Assembly (NCBI GenBank): GCA_035578155.1
Contig: JAPWDM010000061.1
Location: 62,001 to 126,000, forward strand
Source: Brachynemurus nebulosus
Taxonomy: Eukaryota; Arthropoda; Insecta; Neuroptera; Myrmeleontidae
Length of the DNA stretch: 64,000 nt
Reading direction: 5' to 3'
Position 1 is the stretch's first letter. Every line of letters begins with the position of its first letter. This document shows positions 1 through 13,800 of this stretch, piece by piece. The position numbers and the translations under genes were made by a program. Below the pieces are notes generated by a model. That model was not told where the DNA came from and did no database searches. It saw nothing but the letters and a program-made list of their open reading frames with translations.

Positions 1-219
1 GTAAAGAAATTTTTCCTGACACATTATATTAATCGTTTATATTATAGCAGTATTTAAATACTGGAAATTAAATAAGTGAGAACCGGGTAGTGGAATTTAT
101 TCGATAGAAATTTTCGTATATGTCCTAGTGAAATTGTTTTGTTAGAATTATATTATTTTTTTTCGGGAAATAATTGTGACCCTATATAATTATTACATAG
201 CTATCGATCTAAATATTAA

Positions 220-824
220 CTCTTTGCACTCGATGGGCACCGCCACGGCGACACAATAAATATTTATTCCACTCGTTAGGCGCCGCAGCGGCGCCATAAA
301 CAATAGGTACGCATTTTATTATTTACAACACGCTAGGGGACCTAAGGCCCGATTTACATTAACGCTCCGCTCTCAGTACGATATCACTCCGCTCCCGGTT
401 CGATAAAATATTCTTACATAATAAATAATGAGTGTATTCCCATCATCGCTCTGATATCGGTCCGATATCAGTTACGGTTCGCTCTCGCTTCAATACCGCT
501 CCAATACCAATACCACTGAGATAATATTTTATCGGAGCGATATCAGACCCTATATCGATAGTGTGAACACGTTTTGATTCCAATTCGCTCCGTTTCTCAC
601 TCAGCCTTCTTCATTTATTTGAAAATTATTATATTAGGAAAACATGATACGACACAACGACGCGACGTCTTGCTACAATACATTGTGATACATACTACTA
701 ATTAACTAATAGATATATTGTATTATGATATTATGTTCTCCTAATACAATAGTGTTTGCAGCGTTTTAAAACTACTGTCGAGTAGCTGAGTACCTCTACT
801 AAAAAATGGTTTGAGTGCAAAGGG
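220..824. mobile_element. TTAA-flanked MITE (piggyBac-type)
   Basis: A 605-bp segment bounded on both sides by TTAA (216-219 and 825-828). Its ends are an inverted repeat, CTCTTTGCACTC on the left and CCCTTTGCACTC read inward from the right. A TTAA target with ends beginning CYCTTT is the signature of piggyBac-superfamily elements, and the larger piggyBac copy at 3876-7082 ends in a similar way. No open reading frame is present, so it is non-autonomous. Part of its interior (about 346-600) is a copy of another repeat also found at 10116-10365. Confidence 0.7.
346..600. repeat. Interspersed repeat family, copy 1 (nested)
   Basis: This segment carries the string GCTCCGCTCTCAGTACGATATC-like, then motifs such as TTCGATAAAATATTCTTACA and GGAGCGATATCAGACC. 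It matches 10116-10365 along most of its length with scattered substitutions. It sits inside the TTAA MITE, so it is either part of that MITE or a later insertion. Both copies are in the same orientation. Confidence 0.65.
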
Positions 825-1065
825 TTAAAACAGCAATTTTTGAATTTTTTGTGTGTCTGTATGTCATTACGTAAAATTTACTGATGTGGTGATCAGTTAT
901 GATTACTAACAAATTAATTAACGAAAATACAAAAACTGGTCTGACCAAGAATTAAGTGGAAAATATAAACAATATTTATAAACTTCTTATTGATTCTATA
1001 GTGATACGTCGCGAGCACGGCTAGTAAAATAAATAAATATAAAAAGAAAATAAATAAAAAAAATT

Positions 1066-1310
1066 TAAATCAAGCTTTTATTTAAAAATTGGCTAAAAAG
1101 TATAGAATAACTTTTGAGTAAAGTTTGAAGCAATGTATAACATAGTTTATAAAATCTTGAGGAGCTATAATTATTTCCTTTTCAGATGTAAGTAGCTATT
1201 TTACTTTACTTTTCAGTAGCTATCAAACTTACTTAAACACCTCAAGTTTTTATAAATTATGCTGCATATTGTTTCAAACTTCATTCAATTTTTTATTTTA
1301 AATTTATTTT
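1066..1310. repeat. Degenerate foldback repeat
   Basis: Arms at about 1066-1160 and 1230-1310 are reverse complements with mismatches; both contain a run like GAAGTTTGAAGCAATRTRYAACATA. The same arm sequence, much better preserved, forms the foldback element at 29520-29825, so these are two members of one dispersed inverted-repeat family. No coding capacity. Confidence 0.6.
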
Positions 1311-1847
1311 ATACTTTTTAGTGTGATTGTAATTAATTTAAAAAAAAAATTAATTAAAGAAGTAATTTTTTTACCTACATTTTAATCGGTTATTTTACTC
1401 TAATCAAACATAACTATGGAAAGTAAAAATTGCAACCTAACATCAATGGGCAATATTTGACAGTTCGAAAAATCAACAGTTCTAGTTTTGAGGAAATTTA
1501 GAACAAAACTAATTATACAATAGGTACAATTGCATTAAAATTATATGCGTTTGCAAAATTTGAAACTTCTAGCTCAATTAGAACTTGTTTGAATTTTGAT
1601 TGTAAGATTTGATCTAAACAAAAAAAAATTAGCTAACATTGTAAATCAAATAAAAGGTTTTAAAAAAATGTGGCATGTGGGTATGTGTACCATAAGGAAG
1701 TAATTTAGGCCCATTTCTGTTCCGTCTCTATAGAAACAATCTACCGAATTAGCTTACGAGAGGGAATGGATTTTTTTTTTTTTTTTTGTTAAATTCTCTT
1801 ACAATATACTATTTTGTTGCATAATAAATATTTTAAATTTATTACAG

Positions 1848-4800
1848 GACTATGCTAAAGTACAACACTTAGCGTTACATGCCTTTCATAATACCGAAAA
1901 TGAGGCAATGCGTGCCGAGAGTTGTTACCAACTAGCACGAGCGTTTCACGTTCAAAATGACTATGATCAAGCATTTCAGTATTATTATCAAGCGACACAA
2001 TTTGCTCCACCAGCATTCGTTTTGCCACATTTTGGTCTAGGACAAATGTATATTTACCGAGGCGATTCTGAAAACGTAAGATTTCTTATCACATTTATAA
2101 TTGACAACATAAATCAAAACATTTTTTTCCATTAGGCTGCTCAATGTTTTGAAAAAGTTTTGAAAGCTCAACCTGGAAATTACGAAACCATGAAAATTCT
2201 CGGTTCATTATATGCAAATTCATCTTCGCAATCGAAACGTGATATAGCAAAAAATCATTTACGAAAGGTCACAGAACAGTATCCTGATGATGTTGAAGCG
2301 TGGATTGAATTGGCACAAATATTGGAACAATCGGATTTACAAGGTTCATTGCAGGCCTACGGGACGGCAACGAGAATATTGAAAGAGAAAGTACAAGATG
2401 AAATTCCTCCAGAAATTTATAATAATGTTGGAGCATTACATTATAGGTGAGTAAAATTAATTATAGTATTTTCAAGATATATTTAGGCAAAAGAAATAAT
2501 TCAGAAAGTTGAATTGGTAGAGACCAACCGCGTGTTGTACAAAAGTTAGTAGACCATTCATTTTAGAAACGACTTAATTTTTTTAAAATCACGGTATAAT
2601 AAGTTTGCCCCCACGGTATAATATATTCATCCCAAATAGCCACACATGCGTTTGAACACTTTCTCCACTGTATTTATGTACAAGGGCAGAACTTAATAAC
2701 TGCTTTTTCTTATTTTCAATTTTTTGTTTATTTATAGAATTGCATTTTAACACGTGATCTTCACTAGACATAATTGATGTTAAGACATAATTATGTCTTA
2801 ATATATAATCAATAGTGAAAACTTGTTATGTCTTGAAATATTTAATTTCGAAAAGAAGTAAATTGCATCATTATTTATCAGATTTGAGCCAAGGATTTGA
2901 AAGTTACTTTATGGTATTCCATATTTGCTATTATTAAATAAAACACTTCACTTTACAAAAATACGATTTTTATTGTGTTAAACTTTTATGTTTCGGTCAA
3001 TATAACTCGTTTGATAATGGTCATATTGATCGAAACATGTCATAAGAGTTTAAAACAATAAAAGTGGTATTTTTGCAAAGTATTTTATTTATTAATGGTT
3101 TTCGAAATTATAGTATTACTTTTATGTTTAAAGCAACTAGATTATTTAGAAAAAAAAGAAAACAGACAGAATTATAAACGTAAATCTCTCAGATATTTTG
3201 AAAATCACAAATATCAAACTTACGTGTAAAAATATGTTAAATATGTTATGTTACAACATAATTATATTAAGATATGCATGTTATGACATAAAAAAATATA
3301 AGATTTAGCGTCTCCACAGAATATTTTTATATCACGACATAAGTTTAAACGTGATATATGTCTAGTGGAGAATAGCAGTCAGATTTGGATTGTACGATTC
3401 GAATTATCACAAAAAATACTAGTTTTTAGATTTTTAGTAACGTAAAAGTCCCTATACCGGAACACTATTTTTAGGTGTGTAATTAAACTGGTTTATAAAA
3501 ATTGACAAATAAATTAAAAAACCATTTTTTTTTTTTTTAATAAGCATGAAAGAAAGTTTTTTTAATCCAATAAATATGTTTTTAAATAATAATACAACCC
3601 AAAAATTTTTATTTATTAATGTTTTTCATTTACAAAATGTCGACATCTATATCCAAACAAAGAATTATTAATGACACTAGAAGTTGGGAACCGATATACA
3701 AACAGACGTGTAATATGAGTAACATGACACATAGAGTGACATCTAGACGTCAAAGTAGGAAACAGAATGGTTTAAGTATCAGACGTAAAAAAAGGATCAA
3801 AATACTGTATTCAACAAAAATTGTTTTATGTATAATGCGAGGTGAATTTAAATTGAAAAATAATCATTATATTAACCCGTTTAGGACCACCATCTACGAT
3901 ATTTTTCCAAATAAAAAAATTCATACTTTTATAAGTATTATTACAGACTTCTATACTGAAGGGTGTGTGTCTCTGATATAAAGTAGGCCATACATCATCA
4001 AGCGTTTCAATTGATACGTCTGACTCAGTTGCTTTTTATTTATATCTTATACTTACCGTAGTAATGTTGAGATACGTAATACAAGCTCATAATAAATATA
4101 CACACACGCAAAAAAATATATTTTATTGGTTTTCTTTACAAAAATATGTAATGACAATTTTTACAAAAATTTATATTCAGAAATAACGAAGTAAAAAAAT
4201 TACATAATAAATATATCACACACACACACACAAAAAATAATATATTTTATTGTTTTTCTTTACAAAAATATGTAATGACAATTTTTACAAAAATTTATAT
4301 TCAGAAACAACGAAGTAAAAAAATTACATAATAAATATATCACACACACAAAAAAAAATAATAGATTTTATTGGTTTTCTTTACAAAAATATGTAATGAC
4401 AATTTTTACAAATATTTATATTCAGAAATAACGAAGTAAAAAAATTACATAATACAATATATCACACACACACAAAAAAAAATAATTAAACAGTAGCCTT
4501 TATCCAATAAAGTTTCAGAAAGAGTAAGTACTATCTTACTACAAAATGGCAATTCTGAAAACGAATCGCTTAATACGGTATCTTTGCCAGTACAAATTAT
4601 AAATTTATAAATATATGACGACGAAGCTTCGCATAGTTTAAAAATTTTTATACCAAATCGGACACGTTTGCTCGGAATAAATTGTTTCCAGCTCAATCTT
4701 CCCTTGTAAAGTAGTAAGCTTTCATCCACACATATTTCTTGCTCCGGTGTATACATTTCCTAAAATCTTGATTCAATAATTGGCCAAATTTTCTTCAATT

Positions 4801-7800
4801 TCGTTGAGTAGTTGTCTGTGGGTTCTAATTCTTTACTCTCAAAATGAAGAAATTTTTTTAATAGAAAAAATCTTTCCCGCGACATCACTTTTTTGAAAAA
4901 TGGTGTTTCAACTGATGGCCTCTTTGTAAAATATAATTTTTTACTTGGTTTGTGTACCACACCTTCTAATAAAATTAATGCCAAGAAGCACATTAATTCA
5001 TTAACATTTGTTTTGAAAACTTCTCTATGAGAAGAATGTGGTTCATTTTCTTTATTTTTATTCATAAACTCCTCAGCATATATATTCGTTTCTTCAACGA
5101 TTTTTTCCACTATCTCGTCGGTTATGAAACATCTGCAAAAATAAAAAATAAATTTACAATATTAATATTATCTTTTATTTTGATGTGGTAGGTAAGTAAA
5201 TTGTTTTTTGATAGTTTTTTGTTTGAATTTTAATATCAAACAAATGATTTCACTCGACGAAGTAGGTTTACAACAACTTCATCGTTGCATCCATTGAATG
5301 ATTTATTGCTTAATTAAATAGTGCAGTACAAGTAAACCTTTTTTTGTGCGGTGGATACGGACCGCATAAAAAATCGCACAAAAGAAAATATTTAAGAACT
5401 TCATAAATTGCTATAAAAAGTATAGTTCGATCCAGATTGTAAGAAAAAACTTTTTTTATGCGGTGGATAGGAACCGCATAAAAAAAGTTTCATCGAAAAT
5501 ATGTAGCTCAGAACGCTCAAAACCTCACGATTTGCTTAAAAGTTGCTTTTCTAAACAAGATAAAGTATTAATTTACACATAAGAACAATTTATTTCATTT
5601 TTAAAATATTATGAAAATTCTGAAAAATGCATCTGTAAAAAAATTTAACGATATTTTCTTACTTTCTCTTGCTTTTGATTTACATTATGCACTTGAGAAA
5701 TTTTTTCAAAAACCGCATTAAAAAAATCGCACAGAAAAAGGACCGCATAAAAGAAGGTGTAACTGTAATTAAATTTTTGTACTAAATATTTAAAACAAAA
5801 ATTAGTAATTTATTACCAAGATACATCAATCTGACACTATTTGCTATACAGGTAGGCCAGTTACATGTTATTGTCCTATACCCGTGCTATACCCAATTTT
5901 CTTACTACGGCCAAGCAATCTCCGTAATTACAAAAGTAAACAAACTTTTAATTACCATAGTAAATACCATAATTACACAAAAATTCTGTAATTTTCATAT
6001 ATTATTTTGCCAGTGACGTTCAACTTGGTAAAAAGTATAATTTAAAAATGGAAAACAGATTTTGTCTTTAAAGTATAAGTAAATATTCGCTAATTCACCT
6101 TCATTTAGACGAAGTTAGAAATTAACCAATTTTCCATTTCCGAAAGCACACATTTGTAAACATTTTTCTTTTTTACGTACGTATATCATAAAAACTTATT
6201 TAGTTTGCAATTTTTTAATAATTAGATTCCACGCCACTGAGTTATAGATGTATATTTTAAAACAAACATATAAACAAATACGTACCTAAAAATATCCAGG
6301 ATATTATTATCCTCAGGAAATTCAACTTTTATTCCTGAATCACCAAGAAAATCAAATTTTTGGCAATGTTCTCGTTGCCCTTCTATTCAAAGTTCTTCGC
6401 CATCGTCTTCTTGTATCTCCCCTTCTCCTTCTTCACTACGGCTTACGATATTTTGAATATCTTCGATGTCGAAATCACTTTCTGAACTTTCATCGCCACT
6501 AAATTCGCTTAAATTAAATTCTATATCACTATCTTCGAGAATAGCTAATAAATCTTCTTCACTCTGTATATATCCTTGGGCCATTATGTATTTTTTACGA
6601 TTATATAATTATAGGTTATATATAGTTATACAAAAAAAAAAATTATAATGCAAAAATTTTGTCTTTTCTAAGCACTAAAAAAAAAAAAATTCACATACAC
6701 AAAATTACACACACACTAAAATTGAAACAGACCTAACCTATGAAAATTATTTTAAATATTATTAACGTAGAAGTTTTAAAATATTCAAAATAATATTCAA
6801 AAAAAACTGTCTTTTAATTATAAATGTCATTAAAAACAAAAAATTGAAAATATAAGGATGACAAGGATAATTAATAAAACGCATAGCACGAGGTAAAAAA
6901 TAAGTACGTAAACGATGTGACGCATGTGCGTATGTGGTATGATTTACTTCCTATATTTACAATATTATAGCGTTAGATGGCAGTAGGCTCCAGTTATCGA
7001 CACAAGACGAGCCAGACTCGTCAATTGGATTTTTTATTAAAATTGCTATGACGAGCTGAGCTCGTCATTAGTCCTAAAAGAGTTAATAATAAATTATTAG
7101 AATCCAACTGCAGGTAAAATGAATAATGAAAAATTTTTTTAGCGACAGCCTGCATATAAATTATTAGGAACGAACTAAAAGAAAGACAATTGTTCTACAT
7201 GTTTCAGTCATTTAAATGACCATCTTCAGGAAAAATCAATAATTCAGTTGTGAAACAACTGAGAAAAAATAATATCAAAAGGACATAACCTCCAAATAAG
7301 AAATGGATGTCAAAAATGACAGACGAAATTAAAAGAAATTAAAAATCAAAGAATCAAAAAATTAACGGACCCCATACGAAATAGGGAAAGTCAAAATCAT
7401 GATAAAATATTAGAAGACGAGATGCGACCAAATACTTACCGTATCAGGAAACATCAAGAATGTAAAATTAAATAATAAACACATAATTTCTTTGTGACAT
7501 ACCGGTTTTTTCTACGACTTCGTTGGAATTTTACATTCTTGATGTTTCCTGATACGGTAAGTATTTGGTCGCATCTCGTCTTCTAATATTTTATCATGAT
7601 TTTGACTTTCCCTATTTAACTTCATTAATATATAAATGTCAAAACTGTTCGGACATATGATCGCGTTCCGGTATAGGGGCTTTTACGTTACTGTAAAAAT
7701 TTTAAATAGAATCTGTTAATTCTAGTTTTTGGCGAAAATTTTTTGAAACGAGGCCTTTTTTGGGAAAAATAAAACTAATGTGCGAAATTTATTGAAATAG

Positions 7801-10800
7801 AGTCTGGGAACCCTGAAGATGAGTTAACTGATCCAATAGATTAGATTGTCACCATGCTTGGGGCGCATGCCTATAGACTACATATCTACTCTTGATATTT
7901 ATGGCGGTTCATTTAATATGCAGAAATGTCATTATGACAATCGTAATGCAGAATATTTTTTAATAGGAGGAAAGTGTCCATTTCATTTTTTAATTGGAAG
8001 AAAATACGTGCTATATATGTTTTGCTACTTGTATTAATGATTATTAGTAAAAATCGGTCTCTACTATTGATATTTTTTAACCAAAGATTGTTTCTTAACC
8101 TGGCAAAAAAAATGTGTCAAATTGAGTCAATAAAACATTTTGTATGTGTGTCATTCAAGGTGTAAAATTTATTTTGGAAATAGTATAAATTGTTATAAAT
8201 TTTATTTTAAAAATTATTTTATTGTTTAAAGACTGGGTAACTTGGAGGAAGCAAAGAAAAATTTGGAAGAATCGTTAGAACGCGCTAAAGCTGAAGCGGC
8301 TGAACATGATCCACAGTATTATAATTCAATCGCTGTTACCACCACATATAATCTGTCTCGTCTATATGAAGCCCTATGCGTGTTCGATAAGTCTGAAAAA
8401 TTGTATAAAGATATTATCAAAGAACATCCAAACTATGTCGATTGCTATTTGAGACTTGGCTGCATGGCCCGAGACAAAGGTCAGATTTATGAAGCTTCTG
8501 ATTGGTTTAAAGAAGCGTTGAGAATTAATAATGAACATCCGGACGCTTGGTCGCTGCTAGGAAATTTACATTTAGCAAAAATGGAATGGGGCCCTGGACA
8601 AAAGAAGTTTGAACGAGTATTAAAAGTACGTAGTCAACATATTGTCTATAAATACAAATGAATAATATAAGATATTTTATGTTCTTAGAATCCGGCGACT
8701 TCGCAGGATGCATACGCATTGATAGCACTAGGAAACGTTTGGCTTCAAACGTTGCATCAACCCACAAAAGACAAAGAGCGTGAAAAAAGACATCAAGAAC
8801 GAGCACTTGCTATGTATAAACAAGTTTTACGAAATGACCCGCGAAATATTTGGGCGGCAAACGGAATCGGTGCGGTACTTGCGCATAAAGGATGCGTGAA
8901 TGAAGCTCGTGATATATTTGGACAAGTACGTGAAGCTACAGCTGATTTTTGTGATGTTTGGCTCAATATTGCTCATATTTATGTTGAACAAAGACAGTTT
9001 GTCAGTGCTATACAAATGGTAAGTAAAAAGTTATTAACTCTTTCATTTTAACCATAGAGAAAAATGTTTTGTCTTAAAATGCTGAACCTTTTACTGCCAG
9101 TGACAAGTCCATAGATAAGGTTACAAAAAAAAGAAAATCAGAGATGCCAACATCAAAAAATGATACCCTAGGAATTTGCAAAATAGAAATTATACTACAC
9201 TATGTTCGTAAAATTGAACACTACTTACAATTATACCGTATTTCGACAAATCTGTCACAGATGGCGGCACTTGTATTAGTGAATATATACATATCAAAGC
9301 ATTTTGAGTTGCCATATTGCATGACGAGTTAACTCGTTTTAATCATTTAAAGCGTTAATAGCGTCTGATAAGCTTGTTCTGAAATAGATTTTGTAATTAA
9401 ATTTCTGTTTTTCCAGTATGAAAATTGCTTACGAAAATTTTATAAATACCATCACGTTGAAGTTTTACAATATTTAGCAAGAGCTTACTTCAAAGCTGGG
9501 AAATTAAAGGAGGCAAAAATGGTGTTATTAAAAGCACGTCGAGTTGCACCTCAGGACACTGTTTTGTTGTATAATATTGCCCTGGTCTTACAGCGTTTAG
9601 CTACACAAATTTTGAAAGATGAAAAATCAACGTTACAAACAGTCTTACAAGCTGTGCATGAACTTGGACTTTCACATAAGTACGCAACCATGAATTAGAG
9701 AATTTTTCGATTAAATAGTAATAAAATGTATTTTTTTTTAGATACTTCCAGTATTTATCAGTTCATGGTGATCGTATGAAATACGACGTAACTTTAGCAG
9801 GCTTAGAAGCCCGTCAGTGTCAAGACTTGTTGAGTCAGGCACAATATCATGTGGCTCGTGCACGAAGAGTTGATGAAGAAGAGCGTGCTTTACGTCGAAA
9901 ACAAGAAGATGAACGTAATGCTTTCAAAATGAAACAATTGGAAGAACAGGTTTGTAAAAATAGTAGGCGAGTTGACAGCATTAAAAAAGTAGTAGTTAAA
10001 TTGATTAGAATTACTGATAAAAATAATTCTAATTATTACTAAAATTTATTTCGTGATTATTCATTAAACAAAACAGATCAACTACATTATGAGTAATACC
10101 AATGAACATACAATTAGGCCCGATCCACACTATCGCTCCGCTCTCAGTACGATATCGCTACACTCTCAATTCGATAAAATATTCTTACACAAGAAACAAT
10201 GAGTGTATTCATATCATCGTTCCGATATCAATCGCGGTACGCTCTCGCTCAAATATCGCTCCAATATCAATACCACTCATATTATATTTTATTGGAGCGA
10301 TATCAGACCTATTGTCGATAGTATGAACTTTTTTGATTCCACTCCACTCCGCTTGCATTAAGTTGTTATGAAAAGATATTTCAGGGTTCCCACAGACCTG
10401 GAAAGTCGTGGAAAGTCAGGAAAATTGATTCACAGTCATGGAAAGTCAGGGAAGGTAGTGAAAAAAACCGAAAGTCATGGAAAAACGGTCAAAATCAAGA
10501 TAAATCAGGGAAGTTTTTGTAAAACTATATAATCTCTGAATTTTAGAAAACATCCAACATTTCGATTCTTATTAGTACAGTGTATTTTTGTCTTTTTTTA
10601 TGCGGTCTTTTTTGTGCGATTTTTTTTATGCGGTATTTTTTTGTGCGATTTTTTTATGCGGTTTTTAAAAAAATGGCCATTCAGATGCAATATGAATGAA
10701 AATTAAGAGACAGTAAGAAATTTAAACATTTACTATAATAACTTTCTTTGATAAAAATACTTTTTAACGGCTTTTAAGCATTTAATCAATACATTGCATA

Positions 10801-13800
10801 AGAACATAAGCTGTTGCATTATTTAATTTTTTTACAGATGTATTTTTCAAAATTTTCATAATATTATAAAAATTAAATTAAATGTTTATACGTATAAATT
10901 AAGGCTTTATCTTGTTTAGAAAAGCAACTTCTATTGAAATTGTGAGGTTTTGAGCGTTTTGAGTTATGTATTTTCGATGAAACTTTTTTTATGCCGTCCC
11001 GATCGACTGCATAAAAAAGTTTTTTTTTACAATCTGGACCGAACTAATTTTTTTATCTATAACTATTTATGATATTTTTGAATATATTTTTTTTTGCGAT
11101 TTGTTTTATGCGGTTCCTATTTACCGTATAAAAAAGGTTCAGCTGTATAAGTCATATGTAAGTTTTAGTAAGGACGGCTATGGAGATGATGGAAACCGTA
11201 TTAAATAATAATAAAGTATTTTTCTTTCTACATACCATTATTCTTACATTTACCCGAAGGAAAGTCATAAGCATGATTTTATATATGTCGATAGTCAGGG
11301 AAAGTTTTGGAAATACGTTATGGAATGTCAGGAAAAGTCAGGGAAATTGAAAATTAAATTTCTGTGGGAACCCTGTAATTGTATCGAACTGAGAGCGTAC
11401 CGAGAGCGGCATTATAATGTGAATGGAGAACGAATTGGCGACGCAAAGATTACGCGAGCGCTCCTGGTTTTTTAAATTAGAAGCTGTATCAAGTAAAAAT
11501 TTTTGTATACGTTTAATTGTCGGTAGAAAAATGTACTATACAAATTAATAAGCAGATTACTAGATTTTAGATCACCCATTAATCGCATACGTATATTTTT
11601 ACTTGACGCTAGTTTTAATTTTACCACCAGAGGCGCGAGTGAGAATCTTTGTGTCGCCAATAGGTACCAGCATGGTATCAGTACTGTAATGTGAATACAA
11701 TAAGATCTGGAGCGCACCGATATCGGCACTAGAGTGTGGATTGGGTCTTAAAGTGGTTTTAATGAACCGGTGCCTACTTATCAAAACCTCATGTTTTCCA
11801 CCGGAATCGGAACTTAAATTCGGCGTGTTCGTTTCTGAGTTTTTCTGCTCAAAGTGAGCTGTTATCGCATGCGCAAGAACATTTTTATGAAGTACAAAAT
11901 ACTTGTGTATTCCATAAGACAGAAAGGTAGCGATGTCCTACTTATGTATATCAATCGGCGTGTTCGTTGCTAAGTTTTTCTGCTCAAAGTGAGCTGTTAG
12001 CGCATGCGCTAGCAGCTCACTTTGAGCAGAAAAACTCAGCAACGAACACGCCGATTGATATACATAAGTAGGACATCGCTACCTTTCTGTCTTAACCTTG
12101 TATGTGGTTTTTTGTCTGTTTTGAGTTAGAAAGTCGTACATAATTCACTCCCCCGTATAATGCACTAAGGAATATTGCAAAATAGTTAATGGAAAAATAA
12201 TTATTCAATTATTTTTCGTAATCTCGTATGACATGAACTAAATTTAGTTTTCTGACAAAACATAATACGAGTTTTTGTGTAAAATTATTTTTTGAAATAG
12301 TAACGTTTTTATCTACATACCTCGTATTTAACTATCTGACACTAGAGTTCGCCTGTGCTGTATGTCCAAATGCACCATTTTATTATCGGCTATAACTCTT
12401 AAAATTTGATCAAGATACAACTTTCGGACGTTATAGTTCGCCAGCGCTGTATGTTTATATGTACTGATATTAAAGTCGGTAATATTTATTTTACTGATCA
12501 TCGTTACTGTACTTACCAAGTACATCGTTTTTGCGTTACTTTTGAAAGTGAAATAGAAACTAATTTTACTTATTTTAAGAATTGTGATTCATATTAAATA
12601 AATAGTTGAAAACATTTTTTTAAAATTTGTCAACAGGCCTATTGAGTTTTAAAATGATTTTAAAATTTTAATTATGTTTTATCTTACAGCAACGGTTAGA
12701 AGAACAACGTCGAAGAGATAAAGAACAAATGTTACAAAAACGGCAGGAATATAAAGAAAAGACGAAGAATGCATTGTTATTTGAAGAATTACCCCAAGAA
12801 AGATCAGCCAAAGGAAAAGGTCGTGGAAGGAGAGAACAGTATATATCTGATTCTGGAGGTAGTGATATTGAAAATCGTCCAGCCGAAGAAAATCGTGAGA
12901 GAGGACGTAAAAGACGACGAAGCAAAGAGCGTAAGAAGAAAACTGGTGGAACTAAAAGGAAACGTGACAAACGCAACGACGATAATGCTTCTGACTCAGA
13001 TTCTGATCGTCCTAGAAATAAAAAGGGTGGACGAAAGAAGCTTAAGGAACCAAGAAAGAGGTCCGACGATGTAGGACTTAGTAATAAACAAAAGATGCGT
13101 ATTGTGTCAAAGGCTACGATTTCAACTAGCGAATCTGACAGTGACAGTGGCGGAAGGCTTAAAATTGCAAGTGGTGAAGAGAGTGGAAGCGGGGAAGAAA
13201 ATCAAAGAGCAAAGAAGAAAAGACGTATTGATTCAGAATCTGATCGGTCAGGCAGTCGCTCTAGTCGTTCACGTTCTCGTAGTGGCTCACGTTCGGCCTC
13301 AAGATCCCGATCTCGATCACGATCAAGAAGTGGAAGTCGTTCCAAAAGTAGGTCGAGGTCCCGTAGTGGTTCACGAAGATCAAAAAGTGGATCACGTTCC
13401 CGTTCAAGATCAAAAAGTCGATCTCGTTCACGATCAAAAAGCACTTCACGTTCCAGATCAAGATCTGGCTCACGTTCTAAATCCAGATCGAGGTCAAGAT
13501 CAAAGTCTGGGTCAAGATCTAAATCACGGTCTAGGTCAAGATCAAAATCAAGGTCTCGATCGAAATCTGGTTCTAGATCTAAATCAAGGTCACGGTCCAG
13601 ATCTAAGTCAGGATCTCGATCCAAATCAAGATCACGCTCTAGATCTAAGTCAAGGTCTCGATCTAAATCAGGTTCCCGTTCTAAATCTAGGTCTCGATCA
13701 AAATCAAAATCCCGATCAAGATCAAGAAGTGGTTCACGATCGAAGTCGCGTTCTCGGTCTCGATCCAATTCTAAGTCCCCATCTCGCAGTAGAAGCAGAT

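Larger units (their letters stand above)
1..1847 (+). other. Ctr9: Ctr9 intron (5' part outside window)
   Basis: This stretch ends at a clear splice acceptor (CAG at 1845-1847, preceded by an AT-rich tract), and the first visible exon opens in phase 0, so it is the tail of an intron of at least 1847 bp. It holds no coding sequence I can support. It contains a TTAA-flanked MITE (220-824) with a second repeat nested in it, and a degenerate foldback repeat (1066-1310). A T17 run lies at about 1770-1787. Confidence 0.8.
3876..7082 (-). mobile_element. Decayed piggyBac-like transposon, TTAA-flanked
   Basis: Flanked by TTAA at 3872-3875 and 7083-7086. Ends match as inverted repeats: CCCGTTTAGGACCACC on the left, CTCTTTTAGGACTAAT read inward from the right. 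The right subterminal region has the palindromes GACGAGYYRRRCTCGTC (about 7003-7019 and 7051-7070) typical of this superfamily. It encodes a minus-strand transposase (6584 down to about 4450) that is interrupted and 3'-truncated, so this copy cannot move by itself. Confidence 0.8.
3436..7692. mobile_element. Candidate outer DNA transposon with 27-bp inverted ends
   Basis: The sequence AGTAACGTAAAAGTCCCTAT followed by ACCGGAAC (about 3436-3462) reappears inverted at 7665-7692 with one or two changes. The arms point inward and enclose 4.2 kb that includes the whole piggyBac element at 3876-7082, which would make this the older host of a nested insertion. No transposase of its own is visible. 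It could also be two solo copies of a short repeat in opposite orientation. Confidence 0.4.

Noticed and set aside
3619..3981. 120-residue frame at the left end of the piggyBac copy
   Set aside because: It runs across the TTAA insertion junction and has no recognisable motif.
4089..4480. CRISPR-like regular repeats
   Set aside because: Units are contiguous, 119 bp long and lack spacers; this is a tandem repeat in a eukaryotic intron.
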